The notes beneath the pieces are model-generated. The model was not told the origin of the DNA and searched no databases. It saw only the letters and a program-made list of their open reading frames with translations. A DNA stretch of 64,000 nucleotides. Origin: Phycisphaerales bacterium (GTDB lineage Bacteria > Planctomycetota > Phycisphaerae > Phycisphaerales > UBA1924). The stretch is taken from contig JAIEUA010000007.1 in assembly GCA_019744815.1 (NCBI GenBank), forward strand, positions 166,536 to 230,535, in the 5' to 3' direction. A program made the translations under genes and the position numbers. Shown in pieces: positions 36,341 through 45,629 of this stretch. Each line of letters starts with the position of its first letter. The stretch's first letter is position 1.

Positions 36341-37678
36341 GTGATCTTCCTTCTTGAAACCATCCGACTCGGCCTTAGCAACCTGCGCTTGCACCTGCTG
36401 CGGTCGTTCCTCACCGCCCTCGGCATCATCCTCGGCGTCGCCGCGGTGATCGCCATGGTCAGCCTCGGCGAGGGCTCCAAACAGGAAGCCCTGCGCCAGA
36501 TCGAACAGCTCGGCGCCAAGAACATCATCCTCCGCTCCCAAAAACCCGCCGAGAGCCAGTCGAACCAGAACAACAAGAAGGGCAGCTCCGGCTGGATCAG
36601 CCGCTACGGCCTGCTCCGCGCCGATCTCGAAGTCATCAAGGAAAACTTCCCCGACGCCGAAGCCATCGTCCCGCTGAAGGAAGTCGGCAGCAAAATGTCG
36701 CGCGAAGCGCTCTCGCGCACCAGCCAGGCAGTCGGCACCACACCCGATTTCCAACAGGTCGCCAAGCTCAACGTCGCCCGCGGCCGCTACCTCACCAACG
36801 CCGACATGGAACAGCAGGCCATGGTCTGCGTCATCGGCAACGAGGTCGCACGCGAGTTCTTCAAGTTCGACGATCCGCTCGGCGCCACCATCCGCATCGA
36901 CGCCAAGGCCTTCACCATCGTCGGCGTCCTCGCCCCCATCGGCCTCGCCGGCGGCGCAGGGGCGGCCCTTGTCGGCCGCGATCTCAACCTCGACGTCCAC
37001 GTCCCCATCACCACCGCCCGCGCCGTCATGGGCGACATGGTCTTCCGCGGCAGCAGCGGCAACTTCCAGAACAGCCAGGTCGAGATCAGCGAGATCTACA
37101 TCGCCTGCCCCGATCGCGATCGCGTGCTCCCCGACGCCAAACGCCTCAAGCGCATCATCGACTCACGCCGCAGCGACGACATCGACGTCACCATGATCGT
37201 TCCCTACGAACTGCTCGAGAACGCCCGCAAGAGCCAGCTCACCTGGAACCTCGTGCTCGGCTTCATCGCCGGCATCTCCCTGCTCGTCGGCGGCATCGGC
37301 ATCATGAACATCATGCTCGCCACCGTCACCGAACGAACCCGCGAGATCGGCATCCGCCGCGCCCTCGGCGCGACGCGCTCGGCGATCCTCAATCAGTTCC
37401 TCGTCGAGACCAGCGTCCTCTCCACCGGCGGCGGGCTCATCGGCGTCGCGCTCGGCGTGGGATCGTCGTGGTTCATCCAGTGGATCGCGCCCAAGCTGCC
37501 GAACACACCGTTTGTGGGCCAGTACTTCAGCCAGTCGGTCAGCCTGCCGACCCACGTCACACTCGGCTCCGTCATCCTCGCCTTCAGCGTCGCCGTGGCC
37601 GTCGGGCTGATCTTCGGCATCTACCCCGCACGACGAGCCGCGGCTCAGGACCCCATCGTCGCCCTGCGGCATGATTGA
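36341..37678 (+). CDS. MacB-like ABC transporter permease (FtsX/MacB_PCD)
   Basis: 445 residues from GTG. N-terminal anchor LLRSFLTALGIILGVAAVIA followed by the MacB hallmark MVSLGEGSKQEALRQIEQLG and GAKNIILRSQ. A periplasmic MacB_PCD domain covers about 45-285. The C-terminal FtsX bundle contains the typical VGGIGIMNIMLATVTERTRE, IGIRRALGATRSAILNQFLV and the ending FGIYPARRAAAQDPIVALRH. It should work with an ATP-binding protein, but none is adjacent; the nearest is 16 kb away at 19.8 kb. It probably exports a hydrophobic compound or peptide. Confidence 0.93.
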   Translation: MIFLLETIRLGLSNLRLHLLRSFLTALGIILGVAAVIAMVSLGEGSKQEALRQIEQLGAKNIILRSQKPAESQSNQNNKKGSSGWISRYGLLRADLEVIKENFPDAEAIVPLKEVGSKMSREALSRTSQAVGTTPDFQQVAKLNVARGRYLTNADMEQQAMVCVIGNEVAREFFKFDDPLGATIRIDAKAFTIVGVLAPIGLAGGAGAALVGRDLNLDVHVPITTARAVMGDMVFRGSSGNFQNSQVEISEIYIACPDRDRVLPDAKRLKRIIDSRRSDDIDVTMIVPYELLENARKSQLTWNLVLGFIAGISLLVGGIGIMNIMLATVTERTREIGIRRALGATRSAILNQFLVETSVLSTGGGLIGVALGVGSSWFIQWIAPKLPNTPFVGQYFSQSVSLPTHVTLGSVILAFSVAVAVGLIFGIYPARRAAAQDPIVALRHD

Positions 37679-37896
37679 CGCAAAGCTTCCGCCACCCGGC
37701 ATCGGGCCTGAATCCCGCTGCTTCGCGACTCCCGCTGCGTCGCGACTCCCGCGAAGAGCGAATCCGTGACGAATCCGGGACGTTTTCCCGGCGAATCCGC
37801 CGCAGTCCGTGCGGCGAAATCACCCATGCCGATCCCATCCCGAAACGTCCCGGCCCGGGCGGAATCCTAAAGTCCACCCTTCTCCAACCCACGAAT

Positions 37897-38799
37897 ATGC
37901 TCGACCTTCCCACGATGGCTACTTCCCGCTCATCCTCGCCCGACCACTCAACGCACGCCTCTCAGCCGGGCCACCCCGCCAAGGAATCGGTCCGCCGCGA
38001 GGCCATGGTCGATGTCCAGTCGAGCCAGGACCAGCGCAACGTCGCCATCGACCGCGTCGGCGTCAAGGACGTCGTCTACCCGATCCGCCTCCGCACGCCC
38101 GACGGCGGCGAGCAGACCACCGTTGCCACCATCAACATGTACGTCGCCCTGCCCCACTACAAGAAGGGCACGCACATGAGCCGGTTCCTCGAGGTCCTCA
38201 ACGACCACACCAGCGAGCCGATCACGCCCGACCGCATCCCCGAACTCACCCGCGCCATCTGCAAGCGCCTCGATGCCGAGGAAGCCCACTTCGAGGCCAG
38301 CTTCACCTACTTCATCAAGAAGCTCGCGCCCGTCTCCAAGCAGCCCGGCCTGATGAACTACAAGGTCACCTTCGAGTGCCGCGCCAATCACGTGGATGAC
38401 TTCGTGATGGGCGTCGCCGCCCCGGCCACCAGCCTCTGCCCGTGCTCGAAGGAGATCAGCGAGTACGGCGCCCACAACCAGCGCTGCGAGATCGAAGCCA
38501 AGGTCCGCTTCCAGGCGAGCACCAGCAAGGGCAAGCCCGCGCTCTGGATCGAGGACGTTGTGAAGCACCTCGAGAACGCGGCCAGCGCGCCCGTCTACGC
38601 CGTGCTCAAGCGCCCCGACGAAAAGTTCGTTACCGAACAGGCCTACGACAACCCCAAGTTTGTCGAAGACATCGTCCGCGACCTCGCCGTCGGCCTCAAC
38701 AACGACAACCGCATCACCTGGTACCAGATCAACTCCGAGAACTTCGAGTCGATCCACAGCCACAACGCCTACGCCCAGATCACGCGGGACAAGCGATAG
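37897..38799 (+). CDS. folE2: GTP cyclohydrolase FolE2 (type IB)
   Basis: 300 residues from ATG; a second ATG 18 nt later is equally plausible and neither has a clear Shine-Dalgarno. The GCYH-IB signatures are present: DVQSSQDQRNVAIDRVGVKD near the start, KKGTHMSRFLEVL, and the metal/active-site region SLCPCSKEISEYGAHNQR with the conserved Cys. The ending ENFESIHSHNAYAQI is characteristic. It converts GTP to dihydroneopterin triphosphate for folate or queuosine. No riboswitch or Zur-like site was recognised in the 218 bp upstream. Confidence 0.95.
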   Translation: MLDLPTMATSRSSSPDHSTHASQPGHPAKESVRREAMVDVQSSQDQRNVAIDRVGVKDVVYPIRLRTPDGGEQTTVATINMYVALPHYKKGTHMSRFLEVLNDHTSEPITPDRIPELTRAICKRLDAEEAHFEASFTYFIKKLAPVSKQPGLMNYKVTFECRANHVDDFVMGVAAPATSLCPCSKEISEYGAHNQRCEIEAKVRFQASTSKGKPALWIEDVVKHLENAASAPVYAVLKRPDEKFVTEQAYDNPKFVEDIVRDLAVGLNNDNRITWYQINSENFESIHSHNAYAQITRDKR

Positions 38800-38852
38800 G
38801 TATCTGGTTGACCAGGTAATTGGTCGTCAAGACATCATGCTGACAACAGCGA

Positions 38853-38874
38853 GCCGGGGCGTCCTCGCCCCGGC
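38853..38874. terminator. GC-rich hairpin after folE2
   Basis: Perfect 9-bp stem GCCGGGGCG / CGCCCCGGC with a TCCT loop, 54 nt after the folE2 stop, with no T-run. It could be a terminator or a REP-type palindrome. Confidence 0.5.
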
Positions 38875-38975
38875 ACTGTGACTTCCGTCAAGCGAAGTCT
38901 CCGTGTTGCAGCCTCAAGCCCTTGACGAAGCCTTCCCGCGCTCTCTCCGAGCCCTAGCCCCCCGTACGCTCCCTT

Positions 38976-39404
38976 ATGCCTCCCGTTTCCAAGTCCGGCA
39001 CCGCCTCCGTCCGCGTCCGCTACTGCGAGTGCGACCCGATGGGCGTCGTCCATCACGCGTCGTACATCCCGTGGCTCGAGATCGGCCGCACCGAACTCCT
39101 CCGCACCAGCGGCATCTCCTACAAAACCCTCGAAGAACGCGGCGTCTTCCTCGTCATCGTCAAGCTCGACGTGAAATACCGCCGCCCCGTCCTCTACGAC
39201 GACGTCGTCGAAGTCCGCACCACCTGGGTCGGCGGCAGCCGCATCAAAATCGAACACGACTACGAAGTCGTCGTCACCCAGCGCGAGAACGCCAAAGACC
39301 CGCTCCCCATCTCCGCCGCGGTCGCCAAAACCACCCTCGCCTGCGTCGACAACGACGGACGCCCGATGGAACTGCCGGAGTGGTTGGCGTCGCCGCGACA
39401 TTGA
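38976..39404 (+). CDS. YbgC/4HBT-type acyl-CoA thioesterase
   Basis: 142 residues. Hot-dog thioesterase with the 4HBT motif VRYCECDPMGVVHHASYIPW (Asp at the catalytic position), followed by LEIGRTELLR and the strand DVKYRRPVLYDDVVEVRTTW. Proteins of this type hydrolyse short-chain or aromatic acyl-CoA, and in E. coli YbgC is linked to the Tol-Pal cluster. No tol genes are nearby. It ends at a shared hairpin with radA. Confidence 0.92.
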   Translation: MPPVSKSGTASVRVRYCECDPMGVVHHASYIPWLEIGRTELLRTSGISYKTLEERGVFLVIVKLDVKYRRPVLYDDVVEVRTTWVGGSRIKIEHDYEVVVTQRENAKDPLPISAAVAKTTLACVDNDGRPMELPEWLASPRH

Positions 39405-39410
39405 AGCGAC

Positions 39411-39430
39411 CTCGCCCTGACGGGCGAGGC
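39411..39430. terminator. Bidirectional hairpin between thioesterase and radA
   Basis: Perfect 8-bp stem CCTCGCCC / GGGCGAGG with a TGAC loop, filling the 27-bp convergent gap. Confidence 0.7.
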
Positions 39431-39431
39431 T

Positions 39432-40898
39432 CTAGCCAAGCTGCTCGATCGCGCGATCGACGTTCTTCACCGCGACCAACTCGATCTTCGCGTTCTTCGG
39501 CGCCCGCTGCCCGGGCGCCAACAGAATCCGCGTGAACCCAAGCCGCGACGCCTCGATCAGCCGCGCCTCCAGCTGCGCCGCCGGTCGAATCTCGCCGCCC
39601 AAACCCACCTCACCCACCACGCACGTCCGCGGGTCGAGCGCCTTGCGCATCTGCGCCGATGCAATCGAAAGCAGCAGCGCCAGATCGCTCGCCGGTTCCG
39701 CGACCTTGAGCCCGCCCACGCTCTGAGCGAAGATGTCCCGATCCGCCAGCCGCAGCCCCGCGTGCTGCTCCAGCACCGCGATCAGCATCGCCAGCCGATT
39801 CGAGTCAATCCCGCTCGCCTTGCGCTTCGCCGCACCCAGGAACCCCGTCGCCGTCAACGCCTGCACCTCCACCAGCACGCACCGCGAACCGCTCATGATC
39901 GGCGCGACCACGCTCCCGATCCGCGGCTCCACACTCCCGCCCGAAGCCAGCGGCATCACCCCCGCACTCTCCGGCGCCTCCTTCAACCCCTCCCCCGTCA
40001 TCTCAAAGAGCCCAATCTCCAGCGTCGTCCCGAACCGGTTCTTCACGCACCGCACCACACGATGCGCGTGATAGCGGTCGCCTTCAAACGACACCACCGT
40101 GTCCACCAGATGCTCGAGCAGCCGCGGCCCAGCCAACTGCCCGTCCTTCGTCACGTGCCCCACCAGCACCACCGCGATCCCGCTCTTCTTCGCCAGATAC
40201 ACCAGCTCCGAAGCGCACCTTCGCAGCTGCGTGATGCTCCCCGGCGCCGCCGGAATGTCCGAGCGGTAAATCATCTGGATCGAATCGATCACCAAGACCC
40301 GCGGCATCACCTTCCGCGTCTGCTCGACAATCCGCGCGAGGTTGGTGTCACTGAGAAGAAACAGCTCCTTCTCACTCGCCCCACCCAGCCGCATCGCGCG
40401 CTGCCGCACCTGCGACGCCGACTCCTCGCTCGTAACGTACAGCACCCGCGTCCCGCGCCGCGCCAGACCCGACGCCGCCTGCAACAGCAGCGTGCTCTTG
40501 CCAATGCCCGGCTCGCCGCCCACCAGCACCGCAGAACCCGAGACGATCCCGCCGGAGGTGACAACACCAGCCGCATCCCGCGACACCCCGAGCACACGAT
40601 CAAACTCATGAATGCCCGTCGAAGATCGCGGGAGATTCTCTTCGCTCTCCTCAAGGTCCGCGATCGACCGCGCCGTCGTGCTGGAAGCCGACGCCTCCTC
40701 CGCGGCGCCGCCGCCCTTGGGCTCGGCAAGCTCGCTCCACGCACTCACCAGCGCCGCCTGCGGGTCCTTCGCCGCGCTCGGATCGTGGGTTTCCTCATCC
40801 AAGCTATCCCACGTGCCACAGTCCGGGCACTTCCCCATCCAGCGGCTCTGCACCGCGCCGCACGAGCGGCACACAAAGAGTGTCTTCACCTTCGCCAC
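39432..40898 (-). CDS. radA: DNA repair protein RadA (Sms)
   Basis: 488 residues from GTG (VAKVKTLFVCRSCGA); upstream in-frame sequence runs through palindrome family B and is not coding. Zinc finger CRSCG...CPDCG at residues 10-27, Walker A GGEPGIGKSTLLLQ, the RadA-specific KNRFG motif in VVRCVKNRFGTTLEIG, and a C-terminal Lon-protease-like domain (ASDLALLLSIASAQMRKALD, VVGEVGLGGEIRP). RadA drives branch migration in recombination repair. The linker after the zinc finger is a little longer than usual (about 70 residues of Ala/Ser/Glu). Confidence 0.96.
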   Translation of the reverse strand: MAKVKTLFVCRSCGAVQSRWMGKCPDCGTWDSLDEETHDPSAAKDPQAALVSAWSELAEPKGGGAAEEASASSTTARSIADLEESEENLPRSSTGIHEFDRVLGVSRDAAGVVTSGGIVSGSAVLVGGEPGIGKSTLLLQAASGLARRGTRVLYVTSEESASQVRQRAMRLGGASEKELFLLSDTNLARIVEQTRKVMPRVLVIDSIQMIYRSDIPAAPGSITQLRRCASELVYLAKKSGIAVVLVGHVTKDGQLAGPRLLEHLVDTVVSFEGDRYHAHRVVRCVKNRFGTTLEIGLFEMTGEGLKEAPESAGVMPLASGGSVEPRIGSVVAPIMSGSRCVLVEVQALTATGFLGAAKRKASGIDSNRLAMLIAVLEQHAGLRLADRDIFAQSVGGLKVAEPASDLALLLSIASAQMRKALDPRTCVVGEVGLGGEIRPAAQLEARLIEASRLGFTRILLAPGQRAPKNAKIELVAVKNVDRAIEQLG

Positions 40899-40937
40899 GC
40901 CGCGAGCGTATCCGATCACGAGAGCGCATGGCTCTGC

Positions 40938-40968
40938 CCTGACGAGCCCCGAGCGTGAGCGAGCGGGT
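40938..40968. repeat. Palindromic repeat family B, copy 2
   Basis: CCTGACGAGCCCCGAGCGTG followed by AGCGAGCGGGT, directly upstream of radA. The imperfect inverted symmetry is between GACGAGCCCCGA and the GCGAGCGGGT side. The rest of the 222-bp gap to the AsmA-like gene carries no gene. Confidence 0.82.
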
Positions 40969-41120
40969 GCTTCGGGCATCGAAAGTGGCAACCCGCTCTC
41001 GCACGCCCGAGCCCCGCCAACGCCGAGCGATCGCTCCCCCACCCGTCCGTTCGTGGTTATCCCAACACCGCCCACCGATCGCACCATCTACACTCTCCCC
41101 GCCACGGCCGCTCCCCACGG

Positions 41121-44100
41121 ATGAGCCAACTGAGCACTCCCAACCCTGTGAAAACCGCCCCCCGTCGCGCCCGCCGCTGGCTGCTGCGGCTGTTGGTCGT
41201 CGTGCTGCTCCTCCCCGCGACCTACTACGCCCTCGCCCGCGGCTTCCTCGGCCGCTGGATCATCGAGTCCATCCTCTCCAGCCGCGTCGGCGCCACCGCC
41301 CGGATGGATTCCATCCACATCCACCGCAACGGTCGAACCGAGCTCTGGGGCCTGCGTCTCTCCATGCCCGGCATCCCCGGCACCCCCGGCCGCTTCTTCG
41401 AAGCCGAAAAGCTCGAAGTCGTCCTCGACACCTCCAACTGGACCAGCGGCCAGATCGGCCTTCGCGCCGTCGCCGCCGAAGGCATCGTCGCCCGCATCAG
41501 CCAGGACACCACCACCGAGGCCGTCAACATCCAGCAGTGGCGTCTCCCCTCCGGCGGCGGCGCGGGCAGGCTGCCCCGCGTCAACGTCCGCTCCGGCCGC
41601 ATCGAGCTCTGCGAGCACACCGGCGAAACACTGACGATCCTCAAGTCCATGGAAGTCCGCGGCGACGTCTCCCCCATCGACGACGATTCCTTCTCCATCA
41701 ATTTCCAGGAAGTCCGCCGCAGCAAAGAAAAGCCCGACGCCGAGCTCCGCGGCATGGCCGTCGGCGGCCGCCTCAAGCCCGACGGCGTCGAACTCCTCCT
41801 GCAAAACGTCTCCCTCAGCGACTGGCCCCTGGAGTCCGTGCCCACCTCCGTCCGATCCCTCTTCGCCGATCTCCAGCTCACCGGCGACATCAGCCGCACC
41901 CGTTTGCAGTACGCCTTCCAGGCTCCTCTTGGCAACGCCGCCAACGACGCGCCCGGCGTCGCCGCCACGCTCGAGCTCAGCAACGTCGGCGTCTCCCTCC
42001 CCGGCGTCTACGAGCGCCCCGGGCTGACCGCACCCGCGAAGACCGAAGGCCCCGCCCGTCTCATGCGCGTGCAGGCCGACAAGGGCACGCTCACCTTCGC
42101 CTCCGGACGCACCGACGTCACCTTCTCCGGCAGCGTCGAGGGCATCCCCTACTCCGTCAACGCCACCTACAAAGGCACCCGCGCCGACTCCCCCTTCGAG
42201 GCACGCTTCTCCCTCGGCGAGTTCGATCTCAAGCGCGACTCCCCCGTCCTCCGCTTCGCCAACGACCTCGTCCAGGAACGCCTCACCGACTTCGGAAACC
42301 CCGAAGGCACCGTCAAGGCCGACATCATCGTCTCCCGCGCCGCCGGCGCCGACGTCAAGACCCGCGGCGAGGTCCGCCTCACCAACGGCTCCGCCGCCTT
42401 CCATCGCTTCCCCTACCGCTTCTACAACCTCCGCGGCCTCGTCCGCTTCAACGACGACGAGGTCATCATCCACCGCCTCGAAGGCGAATCGCCCAGCGGC
42501 GGATGGATCGCCGCCGAGGGCCGCATCGCCCCGCCCATCGCCGACGCAGAAGTCATCGTCAAGGTCAAGGCCCAGGGCATCCCCATGGACCAGACCCTCT
42601 ACGACGCGCTCGGCCCGCAGCGCAGCCGCCTCGTCGAACGCATCTTCCACAAAGACTCCTACGACCGCCTCGTCGCCCGCGGCGACATCTCCATCCCCCT
42701 CACCGGCGACGACAACGACCACAAGCAGCCCGCCCCCGACGAACCACTCGCCGACACGCCCCCAGCCTTCTCCCTCGGCGGCACCGCCTCCATCGGCGTC
42801 GAGGTCAAGCGCGAACTCGGCCCCGCCAACAACTGGTTCGACACCGTCACCGTCGACCTCGCCAACGCCGGCATGCTCGTCGATCGCTTCCCCTACCCCA
42901 TGCGGGCCGCCAACCTCCGCGCCGTCATCACCGACGGCATCGTCAAGATCGATCGCGCCAAGTTCCTGGGTCTCAAGGGCGGCGAGATCACCGTCTCCGC
43001 CGACGTCGACGCCCGCCGCCTCCCCGAAGGCACACCCACGCCCGAACCCACCATCCACGTCGAAGCCGTCGCCGTTCCCATCGACCGCGCCCTCGTCGAG
43101 GCCCTCCCCGACAAGCAAGTCGAGGGCAAGAGCGCCCGCTCCGTCGTCTCCGCCCTCGGCCTCACCGGCGCCGTTGACGCCACCGCACACCTCGCCCCCG
43201 ACTCCGCCAACGACCTCCGCGTCCGCGTCGAGGTCAAGCCCCGCGGCATCGTCGCCGTCCCCCGCCTCGCAGACTTCCGCACCGAGCCCGCCGACAAAAA
43301 CGCCCCCGTCGCCGGCGATCTCATCCTCTCCGGCGTCACCGGCTCCATCATCGTCGACGACACCCGTCTCATCGCCGACATCTCCGGCCGCGCCCAGCGC
43401 GGCACCGACGAAGACCCCGACGCCAGCCCCCAACCCGCCGCGCCCGACAACCCCGACGGCCTCTTCCGCATCCAAGCCGACGCCGAGCTCTCCGCCGCCG
43501 GAGGCTCCGACATCCACGTCACCGCCCAGCGCTTCGACGTCTCACTCCCCGTCGAACGCGTCATCTCCATCGTCGCCCCCAAGCCCGCCTCCCGCCTCCT
43601 CGAACTCCGCGACGAGTACCGCCCCCGCGGCATCACCGACATCGAGACCACCGTCAAAACCTCCGGCGACAAGACCGACGCCGTCGTCGATCTCACCAAC
43701 CTCAGTGGCGCCACCGTCGCCCTGCCCTTCGACACCAATCCCAACGAACGCGCCGAAGTCCAGGCCAACGTCACCAAGGGTTCCATCCGCATCTTCCCCG
43801 GCGACGGCCCCAAGCCCACCGTCGCCCAGTTCAACGATGTCGAGGCCACGCTCACCAGCGCCGGCATCTCCTGCGGCACCGCCCGCGCCTCCGGCACCGT
43901 CGGCATCTCCGCAGGCTCCCTCGCCCACCCCGCCGACCGCCCTACCTCCTTCAAGCTCGACTGGACCAACGCCCAGGTCGGCTCCCCTCTCGCCCGCTGG
44001 GTCGTCCAACGCGTCGCCGGCTCCGCCGCCGCCGAACTCCACGCCACGCACAAGCCCTTCGGCCTCCTCGACCTCTCCCTCACCCTCGGCGCCGGCGGCG

Positions 44101-45572
44101 ACAAGCCCCGCGTCCAGGGCACGCTCCTCCCCCGCTCCATCCGCCTCGAGATGTCCGACGGCATCGTCTCCTTCCCCGTCATCGACGCCGCCCTCAACTT
44201 CAACAACAACTCCGTCTCCTTCGAGAACGCCCGCTTCGACGCCGAGAAGTGGTCCGTCACCTCCAGCGGCATGTGGACCCGCGCCGACACCGGCGCCTCC
44301 GAAGCCAAGGCCACCTTCGACATCTCCAGCCTCGGCGTGCCCGAAGACCTGAAAGCCGCCGCCCCCGCCGGCGTCGCCGAAGCCCTCCGCGATCTCAAGG
44401 TCGACGCCACCGGCGCCGTCCGCCTCCCCAACCTCACGCTCACCGCCGGCTGGGCCAAAGACTCCAATGGTCGCCCCGACCGCCTCACTGCCGCAGGCAA
44501 GATCGAGGTGACCGGCGCCCGCGCCGACGTCGGCGTCGACGTCACCGATCTCACCGGCGTCATCGACTTCGAGGCCTCCCGCGACGGCGCCAATCTCCCC
44601 CTCCGCTACGACCTCTCCGGGCTCTTCGGCTCGCTCCGCCTCGCCGGCATCCAGCTCACCGACGCCCGCGCCCGCATCGTCAGCGGCGACAAGCCCGGCG
44701 AGACCTACATCCCCCAAGTCTCCGGCGATTGCCACCAGGGCCGCCTCACCGCCTCCGCCTCCATCTTCCCCAAAGACTCCCGAAACCCCGACGCCGACCG
44801 CGACTTCGACGCCAAGATCGCCCTCTCCGGCGTCACCCTCGGCCCGCTCATCGCCGACCTCCGCAGCAAACTCTCGACCGATCGCCCGACCGACAAACCC
44901 AAAGCCCCCGCCGCGATGGAAGCCCCGCTCAACGGCCCACCCACCCCCGGCGTTTCCAACTCCAACGCCCCCGTCGCCGCGACCGACAACTCCACCGCCG
45001 ACTCCGCGTCCAAGAGCCTCGCCAAACTCGACGTCGGCATGACCCTCGCCGGCACCATCGGCAAGGCCGAAACCCGCCGCGGCCGCGGCACCGCCAACGC
45101 CGGCCAAGGCACCCTCGTCAGCCTCCCACTCCTCACCCGCCTCGCCGAAGCCAGCAACTTCCAGCTCCCAACCGGCGAACCACTCGACCTCCTGCAGTCC
45201 TCCTTCTTCGTGCAGGGCCGCACCATCTCCTTCGAAGAGCTCTCCATCTTCTCCGCCAGCCTCGAGTTCCTCGGCTTCGGCACCCTCGCCTGGCCCGACA
45301 TGAACCTCGACATGGTCTTCACCCACCGCGCCACCAACCGCCTGCCCATCATCGGGCACATCGCCGAAGGCCTCCGCAACGAGTTCGCCGCCACCACCGT
45401 CGGCGGCACCCTCAGCGATCCCACCTTCGGCGTCTCCACCATGCGCGGCACACGCTCGGTCCTCGACCGCATCTTCGGCGGCCCCACCACGCTCCAGGAA
45501 CGCCGCATGAAGGAACTCGAAGAACGAGGCCAACGCGGCACCGAACGAGTGCGCATCGAAACCCGCCCGTAA
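41121..45572 (+). CDS. Very large AsmA-like envelope protein
   Basis: 1483 residues. A single transmembrane anchor at about 19-38 (WLLRLLVVVLLLPATYYALA) is followed by periplasmic beta-strand repeats (for example TARMDSIHIHRNGRTELWGL and many RLAGIQLTDARARI-like strands). The C-terminal 200 residues match AsmA-like C-terminal domains: GTIGKAETRRGRGTANAGQG, LPLLTRLAEASNFQLPTGEP, and FLGFGTLAWPDMNLDMVFTH. AsmA/TamB-like proteins form long grooves thought to move lipids between membranes. The size is close to TamB. It stands alone, divergent from radA. Confidence 0.87.
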   Translation: MSQLSTPNPVKTAPRRARRWLLRLLVVVLLLPATYYALARGFLGRWIIESILSSRVGATARMDSIHIHRNGRTELWGLRLSMPGIPGTPGRFFEAEKLEVVLDTSNWTSGQIGLRAVAAEGIVARISQDTTTEAVNIQQWRLPSGGGAGRLPRVNVRSGRIELCEHTGETLTILKSMEVRGDVSPIDDDSFSINFQEVRRSKEKPDAELRGMAVGGRLKPDGVELLLQNVSLSDWPLESVPTSVRSLFADLQLTGDISRTRLQYAFQAPLGNAANDAPGVAATLELSNVGVSLPGVYERPGLTAPAKTEGPARLMRVQADKGTLTFASGRTDVTFSGSVEGIPYSVNATYKGTRADSPFEARFSLGEFDLKRDSPVLRFANDLVQERLTDFGNPEGTVKADIIVSRAAGADVKTRGEVRLTNGSAAFHRFPYRFYNLRGLVRFNDDEVIIHRLEGESPSGGWIAAEGRIAPPIADAEVIVKVKAQGIPMDQTLYDALGPQRSRLVERIFHKDSYDRLVARGDISIPLTGDDNDHKQPAPDEPLADTPPAFSLGGTASIGVEVKRELGPANNWFDTVTVDLANAGMLVDRFPYPMRAANLRAVITDGIVKIDRAKFLGLKGGEITVSADVDARRLPEGTPTPEPTIHVEAVAVPIDRALVEALPDKQVEGKSARSVVSALGLTGAVDATAHLAPDSANDLRVRVEVKPRGIVAVPRLADFRTEPADKNAPVAGDLILSGVTGSIIVDDTRLIADISGRAQRGTDEDPDASPQPAAPDNPDGLFRIQADAELSAAGGSDIHVTAQRFDVSLPVERVISIVAPKPASRLLELRDEYRPRGITDIETTVKTSGDKTDAVVDLTNLSGATVALPFDTNPNERAEVQANVTKGSIRIFPGDGPKPTVAQFNDVEATLTSAGISCGTARASGTVGISAGSLAHPADRPTSFKLDWTNAQVGSPLARWVVQRVAGSAAAELHATHKPFGLLDLSLTLGAGGDKPRVQGTLLPRSIRLEMSDGIVSFPVIDAALNFNNNSVSFENARFDAEKWSVTSSGMWTRADTGASEAKATFDISSLGVPEDLKAAAPAGVAEALRDLKVDATGAVRLPNLTLTAGWAKDSNGRPDRLTAAGKIEVTGARADVGVDVTDLTGVIDFEASRDGANLPLRYDLSGLFGSLRLAGIQLTDARARIVSGDKPGETYIPQVSGDCHQGRLTASASIFPKDSRNPDADRDFDAKIALSGVTLGPLIADLRSKLSTDRPTDKPKAPAAMEAPLNGPPTPGVSNSNAPVAATDNSTADSASKSLAKLDVGMTLAGTIGKAETRRGRGTANAGQGTLVSLPLLTRLAEASNFQLPTGEPLDLLQSSFFVQGRTISFEELSIFSASLEFLGFGTLAWPDMNLDMVFTHRATNRLPIIGHIAEGLRNEFAATTVGGTLSDPTFGVSTMRGTRSVLDRIFGGPTTLQERRMKELEERGQRGTERVRIETRP

Positions 45573-45629
45573 CAAGGGCGTCGGTCGAACAAACTCGACA
45601 AGCACTCGGGCGTCGAACCCACGACGCGA

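Noticed and set aside
37679..37896. Folate-type riboswitch upstream of folE2
   Set aside because: No conserved riboswitch core could be recognised by eye; only ordinary GC-rich sequence is seen.
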